Source: an uncultured Flavobacteriales bacterium
GTDB lineage: Bacteria; Bacteroidota; Bacteroidia; Flavobacteriales; Crocinitomicaceae
DNA length: 8,496 bases
Reading direction: 5' to 3'
Assembly: GCA_946478775.1 (NCBI GenBank)
Contig: CAMLDR010000176.1
Location: 1 to 8,496 of the forward strand
In this document: piece after piece, positions 6,874 to 8,496 of the stretch
Layout of the letters: every line of letters begins with the position of its first letter
Position numbering within the stretch: the first letter of the stretch is position 1
Program-made: the position numbers and the translations under genes
Notes under the pieces: generated by a model
The model's input: the letters and a program-made list of their open reading frames with translations, nothing else
Told to the model about the DNA's origin: nothing
The model's database searches: none

Positions 6874-6887
6874 AAAAACTATTTTTG
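6857..6887 (+). promoter_or_regulatory. miaB promoter, full match to the Bacteroidota consensus
   Basis: TTTG (6857-6860), a 19-base spacer, then TATTTTTG (6880-6887) match TTTG-N19-TAnnTTTG without mismatch. The start point is expected near 6893, giving a leader of about 14 bases before the ATG at 6907. No Shine-Dalgarno is visible in it, as is usual in this phylum. Confidence 0.75.
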
Positions 6888-6906
6888 CACACTTTAAAAT
6901 TCAAGC

Positions 6907-8346
6907 ATGTTAGAGAATCACGGTGTAAATAAAGTTATCGACGAAAGCAGACAAGGAGAAGCAATCATCCTGGAAGGCGGAAACGGTTCCAAAAAACTTT
7001 ATGTGGAGAGTTACGGTTGTCAAATGAATTTCAGCGATAGTGAAGTAGTAGCTTCCATTATGACGAAAGAAGGTTACACCACCACCCGAAACATTGACGA
7101 AGCGGATGTGGTACTCATCAACACCTGCTCTATCCGTGAGAATGCAGAAACACGCGTTCGAAATCGTCTGACTGAATTTAAAAAGCGCAAAGCAGACCAG
7201 CCTCATTTAGTGGTTGGAATCTTGGGATGTATGGCTGAGCGTTTGAAACAGGCATTGCTTGAAGAAGAACAATTGGTGGATTTGGTTGCCGGACCCGATG
7301 CTTACCGCGACCTTCCGAATCTGATCGACGAAGTAGGAACCGGACAGCGCGCAGTAAACGTACTGCTTTCCCGTGAAGAAACTTATGCAGATATTTCTCC
7401 TGTGAGAATGGACCAGGGTGGCGTAAGTGCGTTTGTTACGATTACTCGTGGCTGCGACAATATGTGCTCTTTCTGTGTGGTACCGTTTACAAGAGGAAGA
7501 GAGCGTTCAAGAGATCCGCAGACAATCGTTCAGGAATGCAAAGATTTGTTCGCTAACGGATACCGAGAAGTGACTTTGTTGGGACAAAACGTAGACAGCT
7601 ACCGCTGGAATATGAGCAGTAAAGGAGTCATCAAGGATGAATCGATCCCGACAACCAACTTTTCTCAATTAATGGAGATGGTTGCTTTGATCCACCCGGA
7701 CCTGCGTATCCGCTTTTCTACTTCTCACCCGAAAGACATGACGGATGACGTACTGGAGATCATGGCGAAATACGAAAATATTTGTCCGTATATTCATTTA
7801 CCGGTTCAATCCGGGAATTCCGATGTGCTGGAGCGCATGAACCGCGGGTATTCCCGTGAATGGTACCTGGAGCGTATTGCTGCTATCAGGCGCATTATTC
7901 CGGACTGTGCCATTTCAACGGATATTATTACCGGATTCTGCGGAGAAACAGATGAAGAACACAACGAAACCGTTTCTTTGATGCGTGAAGTCGGCTATGA
8001 TTTTGCGTATATGTTTAAATATTCAGAGCGCCCGAAAACATTAGCAGAACGCAAATTTGCAGATGACGTGCCGGAAGAAGTGAAAGGAAAACGCCTGGAA
8101 GAAATTATTGCCCTGCAATTGAATAACGCGGCTGCTTCTCACAAAAACCAGGTCGGGAAAATTGCCAAAGTATTGGTGGAAGGCCCTTCCAAAAGGTCTG
8201 CAGAACATTTCTGCGGAAGAGACGGAAGAAATTCAAAAGTTGTTTTTCCAAAAGGAGATTCGAAAAAAGGCCAGTACGTATTCGTGAAAATCACTGATTA
8301 TACTTCAGCCACACTGATGGGTGAACTGGTGAATCACGCTAACTAA
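6907..8346 (+). CDS. miaB: tRNA-2-methylthio-N6-dimethylallyladenosine synthase (MiaB)
   Basis: A 479-residue radical-SAM methylthiotransferase that adds the 2-methylthio group to i6A37 of tRNAs reading UNN codons. The N-terminal domain has its three cluster cysteines at C38 (SYGCQMN), C74 (NTCSIRENA) and C108 (LGCMAER). The radical-SAM motif CxxxCxxC is C183-C187-C190 ([10 protein letters not shown]), followed by [17 protein letters not shown] (271-277), HLPVQSGN (297-304) and MNRGY (311-315) are typical of MiaB. Residues from about 413 to 475 form the C-terminal TRAM domain. A short insert near 233-250 and the N-terminal extension ([18 protein letters not shown]) are, to my knowledge, usual in Bacteroidota MiaB, and the ATG fits the promoter just upstream. 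The next start codon follows the stop by only six bases, indicating an operon. Confidence 0.96.
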   Translation: MLENHGVNKVIDESRQGEAIILEGGNGSKKLYVESYGCQMNFSDSEVVASIMTKEGYTTTRNIDEADVVLINTCSIRENAETRVRNRLTEFKKRKADQPHLVVGILGCMAERLKQALLEEEQLVDLVAGPDAYRDLPNLIDEVGTGQRAVNVLLSREETYADISPVRMDQGGVSAFVTITRGCDNMCSFCVVPFTRGRERSRDPQTIVQECKDLFANGYREVTLLGQNVDSYRWNMSSKGVIKDESIPTTNFSQLMEMVALIHPDLRIRFSTSHPKDMTDDVLEIMAKYENICPYIHLPVQSGNSDVLERMNRGYSREWYLERIAAIRRIIPDCAISTDIITGFCGETDEEHNETVSLMREVGYDFAYMFKYSERPKTLAERKFADDVPEEVKGKRLEEIIALQLNNAAASHKNQVGKIAKVLVEGPSKRSAEHFCGRDGRNSKVVFPKGDSKKGQYVFVKITDYTSATLMGELVNHAN

Positions 8347-8352
8347 AACAAG

Positions 8353-8400
8353 ATGAGCAATATGTCACTTCTACAAATCAAGCAGCGGTTCGGAATTTTG
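8353..8400 (+). pseudogene. N-terminal fragment of a probable sigma-54-type AAA+ regulator, cut off by a junction
   Basis: ATG at 8353, six bases after the miaB stop, begins MSNMSLLQIKQRFGIL. The IKQRFGI(I/L)G start is familiar from Bacteroidota sigma-54-interacting regulators, which often follow miaB in this group; this is from memory, not a search. After Leu16 the frame no longer resembles that family (no GNS / AAA+ entry sequence) and stops at 8476-8478, giving only 41 codons. The break coincides with an unrelated sequence starting at about 8394. It is either a truncated gene or the product of a chimeric contig end. Confidence 0.55.
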
Positions 8401-8496
8401 TGCAGGGCAATTACCTTGGCACCACTCCCGATGGCAGCGCAGCGCTGGGGCAAGTCTTTTCCGGCATCTTTCTTCTAAACGGTTCCAACAACAATA
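8394..8496 (+). CDS. Internal fragment of a beta-helix repeat surface protein (both ends missing)
   Basis: In the frame AAT at 8394 the sequence reads NFVQGNYLGTTPDG followed by SAALGQVFSGIFLLNGSNNN. This resembles the QGNYIGT(N/T)xxGxxALGN...G(I/V)xIxGxxNN repeat of right-handed parallel beta-helix proteins, often large secreted or cell-surface proteins. There is no start codon or signal sequence, so it must be an internal piece. Its frame differs from that of the regulator fragment, and nothing in the miaB neighbourhood predicts it. Repeat identity is from pattern recognition only. Confidence 0.5.

Noticed and set aside
6910..7206. Minus-strand open frame within miaB
   Set aside because: It is antisense to the conserved MiaB N-terminal domain and has no recognisable protein features.

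Overview
The window carries the signature of a Bacteroidota genome, most likely class Flavobacteriia. It has type IX secretion/gliding genes (gldK and a porP/sprF family gene), a zinc-finger-less topoisomerase I with a lysine/alanine/proline tail, promoters of the TTTG-N18/19-TAnnTTTG type, and almost no Shine-Dalgarno sequences. A Fluviicola/Crocinitomicaceae-like source is a guess from protein flavour only.

Layout. Four genes run on the minus strand, read from right to left: topA (6656-4152), an arginase-fold protein (3939-2782), a porP/sprF family outer-membrane protein (2593-1622), and gldK (1507 to beyond position 1, 3' end cut off by the window). On the plus strand, divergent from topA across a 250-bp promoter region, is miaB (6907-8346). 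Six bases after miaB comes the start of what looks like a sigma-54-type regulator (8353). It breaks off after about 16 codons and runs into an unrelated beta-helix repeat sequence for the last ~100 bases.

How the genes relate. PorP and GldK belong to the type IX secretion system (T9SS), which exports C-terminal-signal proteins across the outer membrane and powers gliding in some members. The porP-gldK order matches the start of the porPKLMN cluster of Porphyromonas gingivalis, so gldL, gldM and gldN are expected just beyond the left edge. TopA and MiaB are housekeeping enzymes (DNA supercoil relaxation; tRNA ms2i6A37 methylthiolation). The arginase-fold gene lies between topA and the T9SS genes and has lost several metal ligands, so it is probably not a hydrolase.

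The most notable points are: the degenerate arginase-fold protein; the chimeric junction near 8394-8401; a long inverted repeat (4039-4142) between topA and the arginase-fold gene; and clean Bacteroidota-type promoters with small palindromes or direct repeats beside them. No tRNA, rRNA, CRISPR array or insertion sequence was seen. I found no strong evidence of a wholly new system.
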